From NCBI GenBank assembly GCA_022826045.1, contig JAJDVQ010000013.1:20849-84848 (forward strand): 64,000 bases of DNA, in the 5' to 3' direction. This document shows positions 1-9,305 of this stretch, piece by piece. Source of the DNA: Acidimicrobiia bacterium. GTDB lineage: Bacteria; Actinomycetota; Acidimicrobiia; Acidimicrobiales; Poriferisodalaceae. Numbering within the stretch: position 1 is the stretch's first letter; each line of letters begins with the position of its first letter. A model generated the notes under the pieces. The model was given only the letters and a program-made list of their open reading frames with translations. It made no database searches and had not been told where the DNA came from. A program made the translations under genes and the position numbers.

Positions 1-51
1 GCGATCAGCAGACACGGGCCGACTAACCGGCGACAGGGCACCACAGACCGG

Positions 52-1062
52 CTAACCGGCCGTGGCCTCGCGCAGGGCCGCATTGCGCGACGCAGCCATG
101 CCGCCGGGGAAACCGATCTCGGCGGGGGCCTCGATCTGGCTCTGCAACACCCAGCCGAGCAGGCCGTGCCGATCGCAGATAGCCGTGTGCGTGCCCGCAA
201 GCCCCTGGGGCGCCACCACTGTGGCCGCATCGAAGTAGAACCACTCCCCCGTCGGCACGCGCAGCAGCTGCAGCGTCACATCGGTGTTGATGTAGGCGCC
301 GCCGGACGGCGAGAAATCCCACCCCACGGCCGCGCCGAGATCGGCCAAGGTCGCAACTCGCACCAGCGGTGACGTCTCCTCGCCCGCCATGATCGGATGG
401 TCCAATCGCAGCCACGTGCGGCCGGGGCCCGGCTCCTCCGTCGAGCCGCCGACGAAGCGAAAATCCACGGCGTCGGCGTTGAAGCCGGGACGCGGGTAGT
501 CGATGTCGGGATTGGCGCCGGGGCCGGCGCGCTCGGCCGGGATCGGCGGCAGCGATTGCCCGTCGCCCCCAAGCTCAGCCGACGGCTCAGTCGGGGTCAG
601 CCATTGCGACGTCGCCCGCGCCACCAGGCGACCCGTCTCCCGGTCCGCCGTCGCATCAGCAGCCCGCGGCGAGCCGACCGAGCCCGAGACGCCTTCGGAG
701 CCCCGCGCCCCCGACATCGCCCGCACCTCGGCGTCGACCAGCGCAGTTCGCTTGCCACCCTTCACGGTGGTTGCGGTGACCGCGTAGGTCGCCATCGGCA
801 TGCCCGAGAGGATCTCCACCGTCAACCGGCTGCAGACCTGCGCAATCCCGAGCCGCCGATGCTCGCGCTCGACCGCCCAGCCCAGCAGGCCGCCGATGGC
901 ACCGCCGTGCATCACCTGATGAGCCCACGGACCGCGCGTCAGTTCGGTCGCGCGCACGCCGCCAGCCTCCAGCACGAAGAGCGCCGGCGGCATCCGCCCG
1001 GGGAGCGCTGAGTCGGAAGAAGCAAGGGCTTCGCCGTTCGGCTCGGATCCGATGTTTGTCAC
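52..1062 (-). CDS. Acyl-CoA thioesterase-like (hotdog) protein
   Basis: 336-aa ORF; 'GPWAHQVMHGGAIGGLLGWAVERE' resembles TesB/thioesterase-superfamily N-terminus. Confidence 0.7.
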   Translation of the reverse strand: MTNIGSEPNGEALASSDSALPGRMPPALFVLEAGGVRATELTRGPWAHQVMHGGAIGGLLGWAVEREHRRLGIAQVCSRLTVEILSGMPMATYAVTATTVKGGKRTALVDAEVRAMSGARGSEGVSGSVGSPRAADATADRETGRLVARATSQWLTPTEPSAELGGDGQSLPPIPAERAGPGANPDIDYPRPGFNADAVDFRFVGGSTEEPGPGRTWLRLDHPIMAGEETSPLVRVATLADLGAAVGWDFSPSGGAYINTDVTLQLLRVPTGEWFYFDAATVVAPQGLAGTHTAICDRHGLLGWVLQSQIEAPAEIGFPGGMAASRNAALREATAG

Positions 1063-1145
1063 GGCGACAAGCTAGGTGGCAGGATGTTGGATCGCCCGTT
1101 CTCGTGTTCGAGCGATGCCAGCAACCAGCAGAGGGAAGGGGTGAC

Positions 1146-1970
1146 GTGACCGACACTGCCACCCCCGCTCCCCATGCGCCGCCAGCGACCACGGCCCCGC
1201 CATGGTGGACGCGGCTGCACCCGATCGGCTGGCTCGCCGGCGCCACGATCGCGTTCGCCATCATCGCCCGCCTCCTGTGGGACACCGACTACTGGATCGG
1301 CAACCTGGCGTGGTGGAACTGGCTGGTGCTGGCAGGCGCAGTGGCGATGGGCCTCTGGCACGACGGGCTCGACCGGCTCCGCCGGGGCGTGGAGTCGATC
1401 GCCACCTTCAGCCTGACCGTGGCGTGGATCCTGGCGTGGGTGGTCTTCGGGCTGCAGCTGTTCAACGTCATCACCCGCTACGGCAATGACCTCGTCGAGA
1501 CCGACATCCTCTTCGGCGAGACCACCAGCCTGGCGTGGCAGTCGTTCGGGCTCATGTTTCTCGTTGCCATCAACTTCGGCGTGCGCGACGGCGTGAACCC
1601 GCGCATCGACTTCTGGTGGGCCAACTTCAGCGCCAAGCGCAAGGCATGGCTCGACTTCGTCGTTCACTCGGCCCTGCTGCTGCCGTTCATCGTCATGGCC
1701 ATCCGCATCCTCAAGGGCTACGCGGCCACCTCACTGGGCCGTCGGCACAACGGCGAGTGGCCGAGCAGCTGGCGGGTCTGGGAGAGCTGGGAGCAGGGTG
1801 TCGATGCAGGCAGCCTCCCGGTGGGGCCGATCAAGGTGATGATCCTCGTTGCGTTCGTCCTGTTCGGACTGCAGATCCTTGCCGAGATGATCAAGACCGG
1901 CTTCGTGATGATCGGCGACGAGGCGAAGGGCGGCATCGTCGAGCACGAGTCGCCGCTGCGCGTCGAGTAG
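1146..1970 (+). CDS. TRAP transporter small permease (DctQ-like)
   Basis: Multi-TM protein directly upstream of DctM-like gene; likely GTG start at 1146. Confidence 0.7.
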   Translation: MTDTATPAPHAPPATTAPPWWTRLHPIGWLAGATIAFAIIARLLWDTDYWIGNLAWWNWLVLAGAVAMGLWHDGLDRLRRGVESIATFSLTVAWILAWVVFGLQLFNVITRYGNDLVETDILFGETTSLAWQSFGLMFLVAINFGVRDGVNPRIDFWWANFSAKRKAWLDFVVHSALLLPFIVMAIRILKGYAATSLGRRHNGEWPSSWRVWESWEQGVDAGSLPVGPIKVMILVAFVLFGLQILAEMIKTGFVMIGDEAKGGIVEHESPLRVE

Positions 1971-1977
1971 CTGCCCC

Positions 1978-3546
1978 ATGACCGACCTTCTGGCTATATT
2001 CGGCATGGACACGGGCGTCTTCCTGGCGCTGACGATGTTCGTCGTGTTCATGGGGATGATCCTCACCGGCTACAACGTCGCGTTCTCATTCGCCGCGACG
2101 GCCTTGGCGTTCGCGTTCATCGGCGACATCACCGGAGCGTTCAACACCGCCACGCTCAACACGCTGCCGGCGCGCTGGTTCGTGGCCATCAGCGACCCCG
2201 TGCTGCTCGCCGTGCCGTTGTTCGTGCTGATGGGCGCGATCCTGGAACGGTCCGGCATGGCCGAGCGGCTGCTGAACGCCGTGGGCATGCTGATGGGCGC
2301 GCTGCGCGGCGGCGTGGCCGCTGCGGTGGTGCTGGTGGGCACGCTGCTGGCCGCCGCGACCGGCGTGGTGGCGGCCACCGTCATCGTGATGGGCCTGCTG
2401 TCGCTGCCGGCGATGGTACGGCTCGGCTACGACAACAAGCTCTCGACGGGCGCCATCACCGCCTCAGGCACGCTCGCGCAGCTGCTGCCGCCCAGCATCG
2501 TGCTGATCCTGCTGGCCCAGCAGATGGGTGTGGGCATCCTGGGCCTGTTCGCCGGCGCGCTGCTGCCCGGCCTGATTCTCAGCGGCCTGTACGTGGCGTA
2601 CGTGCTGGTCGTGTCGTGGTGGAAGCCCGACATGGGCCCGGCCATGCCGATCGAGGAGCGCAAGCTGGAAGGCAACCCGTCGATCCAGACCAAGCTGCTG
2701 ATTGCAGCCCTGCTGGGCTTCATGGTGGGCTGCGTGATGCTGCTCGCCAATCTGCGCGTGGCAGCCATCGCAGCAGTGCTGGTGATGCTCGCGAGCTTCG
2801 CGATCATGGCGTTCGCCAGGATGCTGGCGTGCGAGGTGCTCATTGCGATCGTGCCGATCGTGGTGCTCATCCTCGGCGTGCTGGTGTCGATCTTCCAAGG
2901 CATCGCAACGCCGTCGGAGTCGGGTGCCGTCGGCGTGTTCGGGGCGCTTGCCCTCACCGGCCTGAACTGGCTCTTCGACCGCCTGCTGATGCGCGAGGGC
3001 GCCACCCACATCACGCCCCAGTGGCGACTCAACCGCGCAGCAGCAGTGCAGGCGGGCAAGTCCACCGCCAGCGTGGTGGTGCTGGTGATGACGCTGCTGT
3101 TCAGCTCCACCTTTTTCAGCGCCATGTTCTTCCAGCTCGGCGGCTCCGATCAGACCTCCGAGTGGCTCACCTCCATCGGCGGCGGCAAGCTGGGCTTCGT
3201 CATCATCGCGATGATCGCGGTGTTCCTGCTGGGCATCAATCTGGAGTTCCTCGAGATCACCTTCATCGTGGTGCCCATCTTCGTCCCGGCCATGGAGGTG
3301 CTGGGTTTCACCCAGGACGAGAAGATCTGGTTCGCCGTGATGATGGCGGTGAACCTGAACATGGCGTTCATCTCGCCGCCGGTGGGCTTCTCGCTGTTCT
3401 ACCTGCAGAGCGTGGCCCCGCCCGAAGTGCGCACCGCCGACATCCACAAGGGCGCCATCCCGTTCATGGGGCTCCAGTCGATCGCCTTGGTGATCCTCGG
3501 GGTGTTCCCGGGCATCGTGTACACGTCGCTCGAGTTGTTCAGTTAG
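1978..3546 (+). CDS. TRAP transporter large permease (DctM-like)
   Basis: 522-aa hydrophobic protein with DctM-like features (GVVAATVIVMGLLSLPAMVRLGY, ATPSESGAVGVFGAL). Confidence 0.88.
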   Translation: MTDLLAIFGMDTGVFLALTMFVVFMGMILTGYNVAFSFAATALAFAFIGDITGAFNTATLNTLPARWFVAISDPVLLAVPLFVLMGAILERSGMAERLLNAVGMLMGALRGGVAAAVVLVGTLLAAATGVVAATVIVMGLLSLPAMVRLGYDNKLSTGAITASGTLAQLLPPSIVLILLAQQMGVGILGLFAGALLPGLILSGLYVAYVLVVSWWKPDMGPAMPIEERKLEGNPSIQTKLLIAALLGFMVGCVMLLANLRVAAIAAVLVMLASFAIMAFARMLACEVLIAIVPIVVLILGVLVSIFQGIATPSESGAVGVFGALALTGLNWLFDRLLMREGATHITPQWRLNRAAAVQAGKSTASVVVLVMTLLFSSTFFSAMFFQLGGSDQTSEWLTSIGGGKLGFVIIAMIAVFLLGINLEFLEITFIVVPIFVPAMEVLGFTQDEKIWFAVMMAVNLNMAFISPPVGFSLFYLQSVAPPEVRTADIHKGAIPFMGLQSIALVILGVFPGIVYTSLELFS

Positions 3547-3638
3547 CCGCGGCAGCCCATCAGGCGTGGTTCCGACGCGTGCTAGTTTCGCGCCGAGCAG
3601 TCGACGCGGTGTTGCGCGCCTGCGGGGAGGCACTACCA

Positions 3639-4871
3639 ATGACTACGCACGACGAGGCCAGTCCGGAGACTGCCCTTGATGACACCGTCGAAGCCGGCGG
3701 GTTCGACCGGAGATCGTTCCTCAAGGCCGGTCTCGGCGTGGCGGGATTCGCAGCGGCCGCCACGGTGCTCAACGCCTGCAGTTCCGACGACGGCGACACT
3801 GCAGCGACGACCTCTGAAGGCCCCGTCGGCACCGACGCGCCGACCACATCGGTGGCGCTCACCCAGGACGGTCCCGAGATCGAGTGGGAGATGGCGACGA
3901 GCTGGCCCGCTGCGCTGGTGACCCTGTTCGGGTCAGCCCAGCACTTCGCCGAGCAGGTGAGCCGTCTCACCGGCGGCAGGTTCAAGATCAATCCTCGGCC
4001 GGCCGGCGAGATCGTGGGCGGCCTCGAAGTGCTGCCCACCGTGCGCGATGTCGGCGTGCAGTCGGGCCACACGGCGTCGTACTACTACGTGGGACTCAGC
4101 CCCGTGCAGCAGTTCGGCACTGCGGTCCCGTTCGGGCTGACCCAGCGCCAGCAGAATGCCTGGCTGTACAGAGGCGGCGGCCTCGACATGCTCAACGAGT
4201 TCTACGCCGAGGAGCACGGGGTGATCGCGTTCCCCGCCGGCGGCACCGGCTGCCAGATGGGCGGCTGGTTCACCAAGGAGCTCAACTCGGTCGGCGACCT
4301 GCAGGGCCTGAAGATGCGGATCCCCGGCCTCGCGGGGCGGGTCCTCGAGAATCTGGGCGGCGAGCAGGTCACCTTGGCCGGCGGCGAGATCCTGCCGGCG
4401 ATCCAGCAGGGCGCGATCGACGGCGCCGAGTTCGTGGGTCCCACCGACGACCTGATCCTGGGCCTCGACCAGTTCGACGGCGAACTGTTCTATTACCACC
4501 CCGGCTGGTGGGAGCCCGGCACTGCCGTGGAGGTGCAGTTCCCGCTGTCGTTGTGGAACGACTTGCCCGCCGAGTACCAAGCGGCGATCGAGATCGCTGC
4601 GGCGGCGACGAACATCAACACGATCGCCGACTACGACGTGCGCAACCAGACCGACCTGCAGCGCGTGAAGGAGTTCGCCAACATCCGGCAGTTCCCCGAC
4701 GACATGATGGCGGCGTTCAAGGAAGAGACCGAGAACGTGCTGGACGCGGTGGCGGCGGACGATGCTCGCTTCGCCGCCATCTTGGCGCCGTGGCGGGAGT
4801 TCCGTGACGGCATCGCCGAGTGGCACGGCTTGGCGGAGCGTTCCTTCCTGGACCAGCAGACGCAGATCTAG
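3639..4871 (+). CDS. TRAP transporter substrate-binding protein (DctP-like), Tat lipoprotein
   Basis: ATG at 3639; twin-Arg 'DRRSFLKAG' followed by lipobox-like 'LNAC'; 'ATSWPAALVTLFGSAQHFAEQVSRLTGGRFKI'. Confidence 0.88.
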   Translation: MTTHDEASPETALDDTVEAGGFDRRSFLKAGLGVAGFAAAATVLNACSSDDGDTAATTSEGPVGTDAPTTSVALTQDGPEIEWEMATSWPAALVTLFGSAQHFAEQVSRLTGGRFKINPRPAGEIVGGLEVLPTVRDVGVQSGHTASYYYVGLSPVQQFGTAVPFGLTQRQQNAWLYRGGGLDMLNEFYAEEHGVIAFPAGGTGCQMGGWFTKELNSVGDLQGLKMRIPGLAGRVLENLGGEQVTLAGGEILPAIQQGAIDGAEFVGPTDDLILGLDQFDGELFYYHPGWWEPGTAVEVQFPLSLWNDLPAEYQAAIEIAAAATNINTIADYDVRNQTDLQRVKEFANIRQFPDDMMAAFKEETENVLDAVAADDARFAAILAPWREFRDGIAEWHGLAERSFLDQQTQI

Positions 4872-5002
4872 CCGGATCGCACAGGTTCTCGTCGGCAGAC
4901 CGACCGGTGCCGGGTGCCAGCGTCGGCTGCGAGTATCGCCGTCTCGTGCCGTTGACGCGCAACCGTCGTCCCGAGCAGATCGGCGGCGCGTAGGGTGCCC
5001 TC

Positions 5003-5932
5003 GTGCATCCGTTCAGATTCGGCGTCCAGTACGGCAAGCCAGAGAGTCCCGCTGTGTTCCGCGAGACGGCGCGCAAGGTCGAGGATCTCGGCTATTCGAC
5101 CTTGTTCTGCCACGACCATTTCTGGGACAGCTGGTCGCCCATCGTGCATCCCGCCGTCGCGGCGGAGATCACCACGACCCTGCGGGTCGGGACGCTGGTG
5201 TACGCAGCCGACTACCGGCACCCCGCAGTGCTGGCGAAGGACTTCGCCACCCTCGATCTGCTGGCGGAGGGACGCACCGAGTTCGGCATCGGCGCCGGCT
5301 GGCTGACAGACGACTACGAGCAGGCGGGCATACCGCTGGACCGGCCCGGCGTGCGCATCGACCGCATGATCGAGGCGTTGGAGGTCATCAAGGGGCTGTG
5401 GCGGGGCGAGCCCTTCGACTACGACGGCGAGCACTACCAGATCGCCGGCATGGTGGGCCGCCCGCTGCCCCACACGCCTGGCGGGCCGCCCGTCATCATC
5501 GGCGGCGGCGGCAAGCGGGTGCTGAGCGAAGCTGCCCGCCTTGCCGACATCATCAGCCTGAACCCGAATCTCCGCTCGGGCACCGTGGGCCCCGATGCCG
5601 CCCGCAGCTCGGTGGCCGACAAGTTCGTCGAGCGCCGCCAGTGGATCGCAGACGCCGCCGGGGACGGCTTCGCCGACATCGAGATCCAGCTCAACACGTT
5701 CATGGCGTTGGTGTCCGACGACGCCGACAGCGTGCTCGAGCAGTTCGCGCCCGGCTTCGGGCTGACGCTGGAGGAAGCCCGCGAGGTTCCCTTGGTGCTG
5801 GCCGGCACGGTCGACGACATCTGCGAGCAGCTGCATCACCACCGCGAGACCTACGGCGCCAGCTACATCATCATCCACGACCCCGAGGTCGATGCCATGG
5901 CGCCGGTGGTGGCCCGCCTCGCCGGCACCTGA
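5003..5932 (+). CDS. LLM class F420-dependent oxidoreductase
   Basis: 'FRFGVQYGKPESPAVFRETARKVEDLGYSTLFCHDHF', 'GGGGKRVLSEAARLADIISLN'. Confidence 0.88.
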   Translation: MHPFRFGVQYGKPESPAVFRETARKVEDLGYSTLFCHDHFWDSWSPIVHPAVAAEITTTLRVGTLVYAADYRHPAVLAKDFATLDLLAEGRTEFGIGAGWLTDDYEQAGIPLDRPGVRIDRMIEALEVIKGLWRGEPFDYDGEHYQIAGMVGRPLPHTPGGPPVIIGGGGKRVLSEAARLADIISLNPNLRSGTVGPDAARSSVADKFVERRQWIADAAGDGFADIEIQLNTFMALVSDDADSVLEQFAPGFGLTLEEAREVPLVLAGTVDDICEQLHHHRETYGASYIIIHDPEVDAMAPVVARLAGT

Positions 5933-6035
5933 GCGGCACGCTGGCACCCGGCGTGTCGCGACTGACGCGATTGCACTGCGACAATCAATCCATGACGTCA
6001 ACGCAGGAAGACTCAACGCCCGAAAACGATCGGAG

Positions 6036-6500
6036 TTATAGGGCTGTTTCCCCAAGATCGGCGTCGTCGATCGCTTGGTAGTCGAAGGTGACGCTGAGCG
6101 AGTCGGTTAGGCGTTCCATCGTCAGCCACGGATCCTTGCGATGCACCATGACGTGACAGTTCACGCACAGCGGACGCACCTTTTCGATTGCCTCGGACAG
6201 CGTCAGTTCCCGTGCCCCACCGTTCCCGTGCCCCACCGAACGCAATCGGTTCTAGGTGGTGGATTTGGATGTAGCCCGCCCCGATGCCGACGTAGGCGCG
6301 GTCAAAGTCGAATGAGCAACTGGCGCACGGAAGTTTCCCACCCACGGTGCAGTGCTGCACGGCGGCATCTCGCAGTCGATTGGAGCGCTTGCGGTAGTTG
6401 GCGGTGCGCCTGTTCAACTGGCCCTCTGTGATGACGCTCTCGTCGATGACGACAACCGGCAATTGGCTGAGTGCGACCGGGTCCAGACGGCGCGCGGCGC
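6036..6500 (-). pseudogene. HNH endonuclease, frameshifted by a 16-bp tandem duplication (5' limit approximate)
   Basis: '...CASCSFDFDRAYVGIGAGYIQIHHLEPIAFGGARE' in one minus frame continues as 'GGARELTLSEAIEKVRPLCVNCHVMVHRKDPW' in another, exactly at the duplication. Confidence 0.75.
6206..6237. repeat. Perfect 16-bp tandem duplication (GTTCCCGTGCCCCACC x2)
   Basis: 6206-6221 and 6222-6237 are identical. Confidence 0.97.
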
Positions 6501-6570
6501 CGCCGGACGCTTGCGCATTAGTGCACGCATCAAATCGTCGTCGGGTACCCAGGGATGGTAGTTTCCGCGT

Positions 6571-7374
6571 ATGAGCACAGCCGCGATGGAAGAGGTCGCC
6601 AGTCGCCGCTGGCCCGGCGGCGTCGAATGCCCCAAATGCGGCAGCCGGGACGTCGCCCGACGCAAACCGCAGAAACGTCGCCGCTGGCCGCAATGGCGAT
6701 GCCGTGCATGCCGCCGAGATTTCACAGCTCTCACAGGGCACCCTCAGCGCGCCCGCAGCCGCCGCCCGGCAGCGGGCATCGCCGCGGACGACGTCAGGGT
6801 CCGCGATGCAGCCCAGCGCCCCGCCGCCGCAGGACTGTCGGCAGGGGCACGCCGCACGCTTGCTGTGCTGCGACGACGCCCGGACGGCGCCACAGCAGCC
6901 AAGATCAGCGAACTCAGCGGGCTGTCGCTCTCGCAGACGCACAGAACGCTGCGAAATTTCGCGGAACGCGGCTGGGCATGCCGACGCGACGGCACTGTCC
7001 GCGACGGGCATCAGCTCCGGGGAACGAACCTGTGGCAGATCGTCCACTCCGACGAATGCCTCGCAGCGCTCGCTTCGCTTCCCGTCGAGAGCTTCCCGAT
7101 GCCGCCGCTTCCTCAGCCGGACATGGTCCCGCCCGAATTCTGGCATCTGTTCTGGTCCGGGCTGCAAGGCTCCGAGCTGCGCATCGGCGAACACGCCGAG
7201 CACATCGGAGGCGTCATGATCGGCAGCAACGATCTCAGCGCCGAAGCGTGGGCGCTGCGTCATCTCCCGACAGACGCACTCATGACGCTGCACCGCGCGC
7301 GGACCCGGACCGGCAGCCCGTCGGGGCGGCTGCTTGCAGCCACGATCCGGCACAGGGCCGGTCCCGATGCTTGA
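6571..7374 (+). CDS. AbiEi-like antitoxin/regulator with N-terminal transposase-type zinc ribbon and wHTH
   Basis: 'RWPGGVECPKCGSRDVARR...WRCRACRRDFTALTG' (Cys4 ribbon) then 'ATAAKISELSGLSLSQTHRTLRNFAERGW'; overlaps the downstream AbiEii-like gene. Confidence 0.6.
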   Translation: MSTAAMEEVASRRWPGGVECPKCGSRDVARRKPQKRRRWPQWRCRACRRDFTALTGHPQRARSRRPAAGIAADDVRVRDAAQRPAAAGLSAGARRTLAVLRRRPDGATAAKISELSGLSLSQTHRTLRNFAERGWACRRDGTVRDGHQLRGTNLWQIVHSDECLAALASLPVESFPMPPLPQPDMVPPEFWHLFWSGLQGSELRIGEHAEHIGGVMIGSNDLSAEAWALRHLPTDALMTLHRARTRTGSPSGRLLAATIRHRAGPDA

Positions 7375-8233
7375 AGGCCACGCGCATCTCTTCGCTCCGC
7401 AGCTGCGAGGGCTCTGGCCGCTCGCCGCGGAAATCGCTGCCGAAGTGAACGGGCGGCTGATGGGCGGCACCGCGCTCGCAGTCCACCTCAAGCACCGAAC
7501 CAGCGAAGACCTCGACATCATGACCATGGACGGCTTCGACGGACGCGAGCTTCGCGCGTCGATCGAGAAACGCATGCGGCAGACCAGACCGGACGACTGC
7601 TGGCGTGCCGTCGAGATCATCGAAGCACGCAACGACAGCTACTGCGCCGTCATCGACGGCATCCGTGTCGAGGCTTTCACCGCTCTCGGCAGCGGGTCAG
7701 CGAAATCGTCTGACATGCGATGGGTGCAAGCCGCGCAGGTCGTAGAAGGAACCCCCGTCGGCACCGTCCCCGACATCTTGGCGTCGAAGCTCGCTGTCAT
7801 CGAACGCCGCCAGAAGCTCCGCGACTACATCGACCTCGCTGCCATCGACCGGAGCACCCCGTGGAAGCTCGAAGACGGACTCGACTTCTACCGTCGCGTG
7901 CACGGCTTCGACGTCAACCCCGACCCGCATCAGATGCGCCGGATCGTCACAGCGCTGAGCGCGCCCGGCTACATCGAACCGGATCCCGGATTCGACTCGC
8001 AGCGCGACGACACGCTCGAATACCTCGAGCATCGTTCCGGCGATCTGCTCGACTACATGGCCGAAATCGCGGACCGGGACGTCGCCCGCGCCGCCGAGAA
8101 GCACGCATCCGGGCTCGGCGCTTCGCGTGCATCAGCGAGCTCGTCGCAATGCGGGGCGTGGATGCCGCGCGCTCGCACCGCATGCCGACTGCCGCCCGAC
8201 CACAAAGGCCCTCACCGTCGCAGACGCAGGTGA
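7367..8233 (+). CDS. AbiEii/AbiGii-family nucleotidyltransferase toxin-like protein with C-terminal CCHH tail
   Basis: 'GRLMGGTALAVHLKHRTSEDLDIMT'; ATG 7367 overlaps upstream stop by 8 nt; C-terminus CGAWMPRARTACRLPPDHKGPH. Confidence 0.8.
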   Translation: MLEGHAHLFAPQLRGLWPLAAEIAAEVNGRLMGGTALAVHLKHRTSEDLDIMTMDGFDGRELRASIEKRMRQTRPDDCWRAVEIIEARNDSYCAVIDGIRVEAFTALGSGSAKSSDMRWVQAAQVVEGTPVGTVPDILASKLAVIERRQKLRDYIDLAAIDRSTPWKLEDGLDFYRRVHGFDVNPDPHQMRRIVTALSAPGYIEPDPGFDSQRDDTLEYLEHRSGDLLDYMAEIADRDVARAAEKHASGLGASRASASSSQCGAWMPRARTACRLPPDHKGPHRRRRR

Positions 8234-8333
8234 ACGCGCTGCCCTGTCGGCACGGGCGACGGACTGCCGAGTTCGGTGACGCCTGGCGTGCCTGCCGGCG
8301 GGCGCTGACAGGTCGGTCGGTAGCGTCGCTGTT

Positions 8334-9278
8334 GTGAGCCGCCGCGGCAGTTTCGAGTTCAGTGTCGAGAGTGTCTGGGACCGTGACCCGCGGGTCGCGG
8401 AGGGAGCCGTGTCGCGGGTGCTGGCCGTCGGCGATCTTCACGGCATCATGACTGCTTTGCAGTCGGCGATAGCTGTCGATGTGGACGTCGAAGCCGACGC
8501 GATCGTGCAGGTCGGAGATTTCTGGCTCGCTGACAGGCACTGGTCGAAGTTCACTGCACGCCACTCCGCCTACATGGAGACCGCGGCGGCGTCGCCGGTG
8601 CCGATAGTGGCCATCGACGGCAACCACGAAATCTGGCCGACGCTCGCGAGGTTCGCGGCTACCCCCGAAGCACTGCAGGCCGCGGCGGCACGCCGCCCTG
8701 TCAGTCTCGGCGGCAGCCTGTGGTGGGCGCAGCGAGGCAGCGTCTGGACATGGAACGGCTGCCGCGTCGGCGCGCTCGGCGGAGCGGTGTCACCTGACAA
8801 GCACATCGAGGACGTCCGCCGGTACCGATGGCCCGAGGAGACCGTCACCGACGCTGACCTGGGCCGGCTCGTCGAGAACGCTGACGTCGAGCACGATGGC
8901 AAGCTCGACCTGCTGTTCACCCACGACGCGCCCGCTCAGACTCGAGGGCTCCGCGGGGGCGTCGACTACCTGTGGCGGTTCCCCGAGGTCGAAGCCGAGA
9001 TGAACCAGACCCGCAAGCTGCTCGCCGAAGCCGTCGTCCGGCTCGAACCCGGCACGCTGCTGCACGGGCACTGGCATCAGCACAACCGCGAGACCATCAA
9101 CGAAACCACCGACGCAGTCAGCCTCGCAGCCAACATGGAACCCGGAACCGCTGCCGCTGCCGTGCTTGACCTTCACGGACCCGGCGTCGACGTCGAAACA
9201 ACAGGAATCGGGTACAGGACCGACACAGCCAGATGGGCCGCCAGCGCACGCGACATCACGCGACTCGCTGAACTGTGA
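8334..9278 (+). CDS. Calcineurin-like metallophosphoesterase
   Basis: 'VLAVGDLHG', 'VQVGDFW', 'IDGNHE', 'LLFTHDAP', 'LLHGHWHQHNRE'; GTG start. Confidence 0.88.
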   Translation: MSRRGSFEFSVESVWDRDPRVAEGAVSRVLAVGDLHGIMTALQSAIAVDVDVEADAIVQVGDFWLADRHWSKFTARHSAYMETAAASPVPIVAIDGNHEIWPTLARFAATPEALQAAAARRPVSLGGSLWWAQRGSVWTWNGCRVGALGGAVSPDKHIEDVRRYRWPEETVTDADLGRLVENADVEHDGKLDLLFTHDAPAQTRGLRGGVDYLWRFPEVEAEMNQTRKLLAEAVVRLEPGTLLHGHWHQHNRETINETTDAVSLAANMEPGTAAAAVLDLHGPGVDVETTGIGYRTDTARWAASARDITRLAEL

Positions 9279-9305
9279 CGAGCTGTCCCCCGTTCGCCGG
9301 GGAAC

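Noticed and set aside
2616-3638. N-terminal half of the 751-aa ORF 2616-4871
   Set aside because: Overlaps dctM in another frame and is Arg/His-rich shadow sequence; the real DctP-like protein starts at ATG 3639 with a Tat signal.
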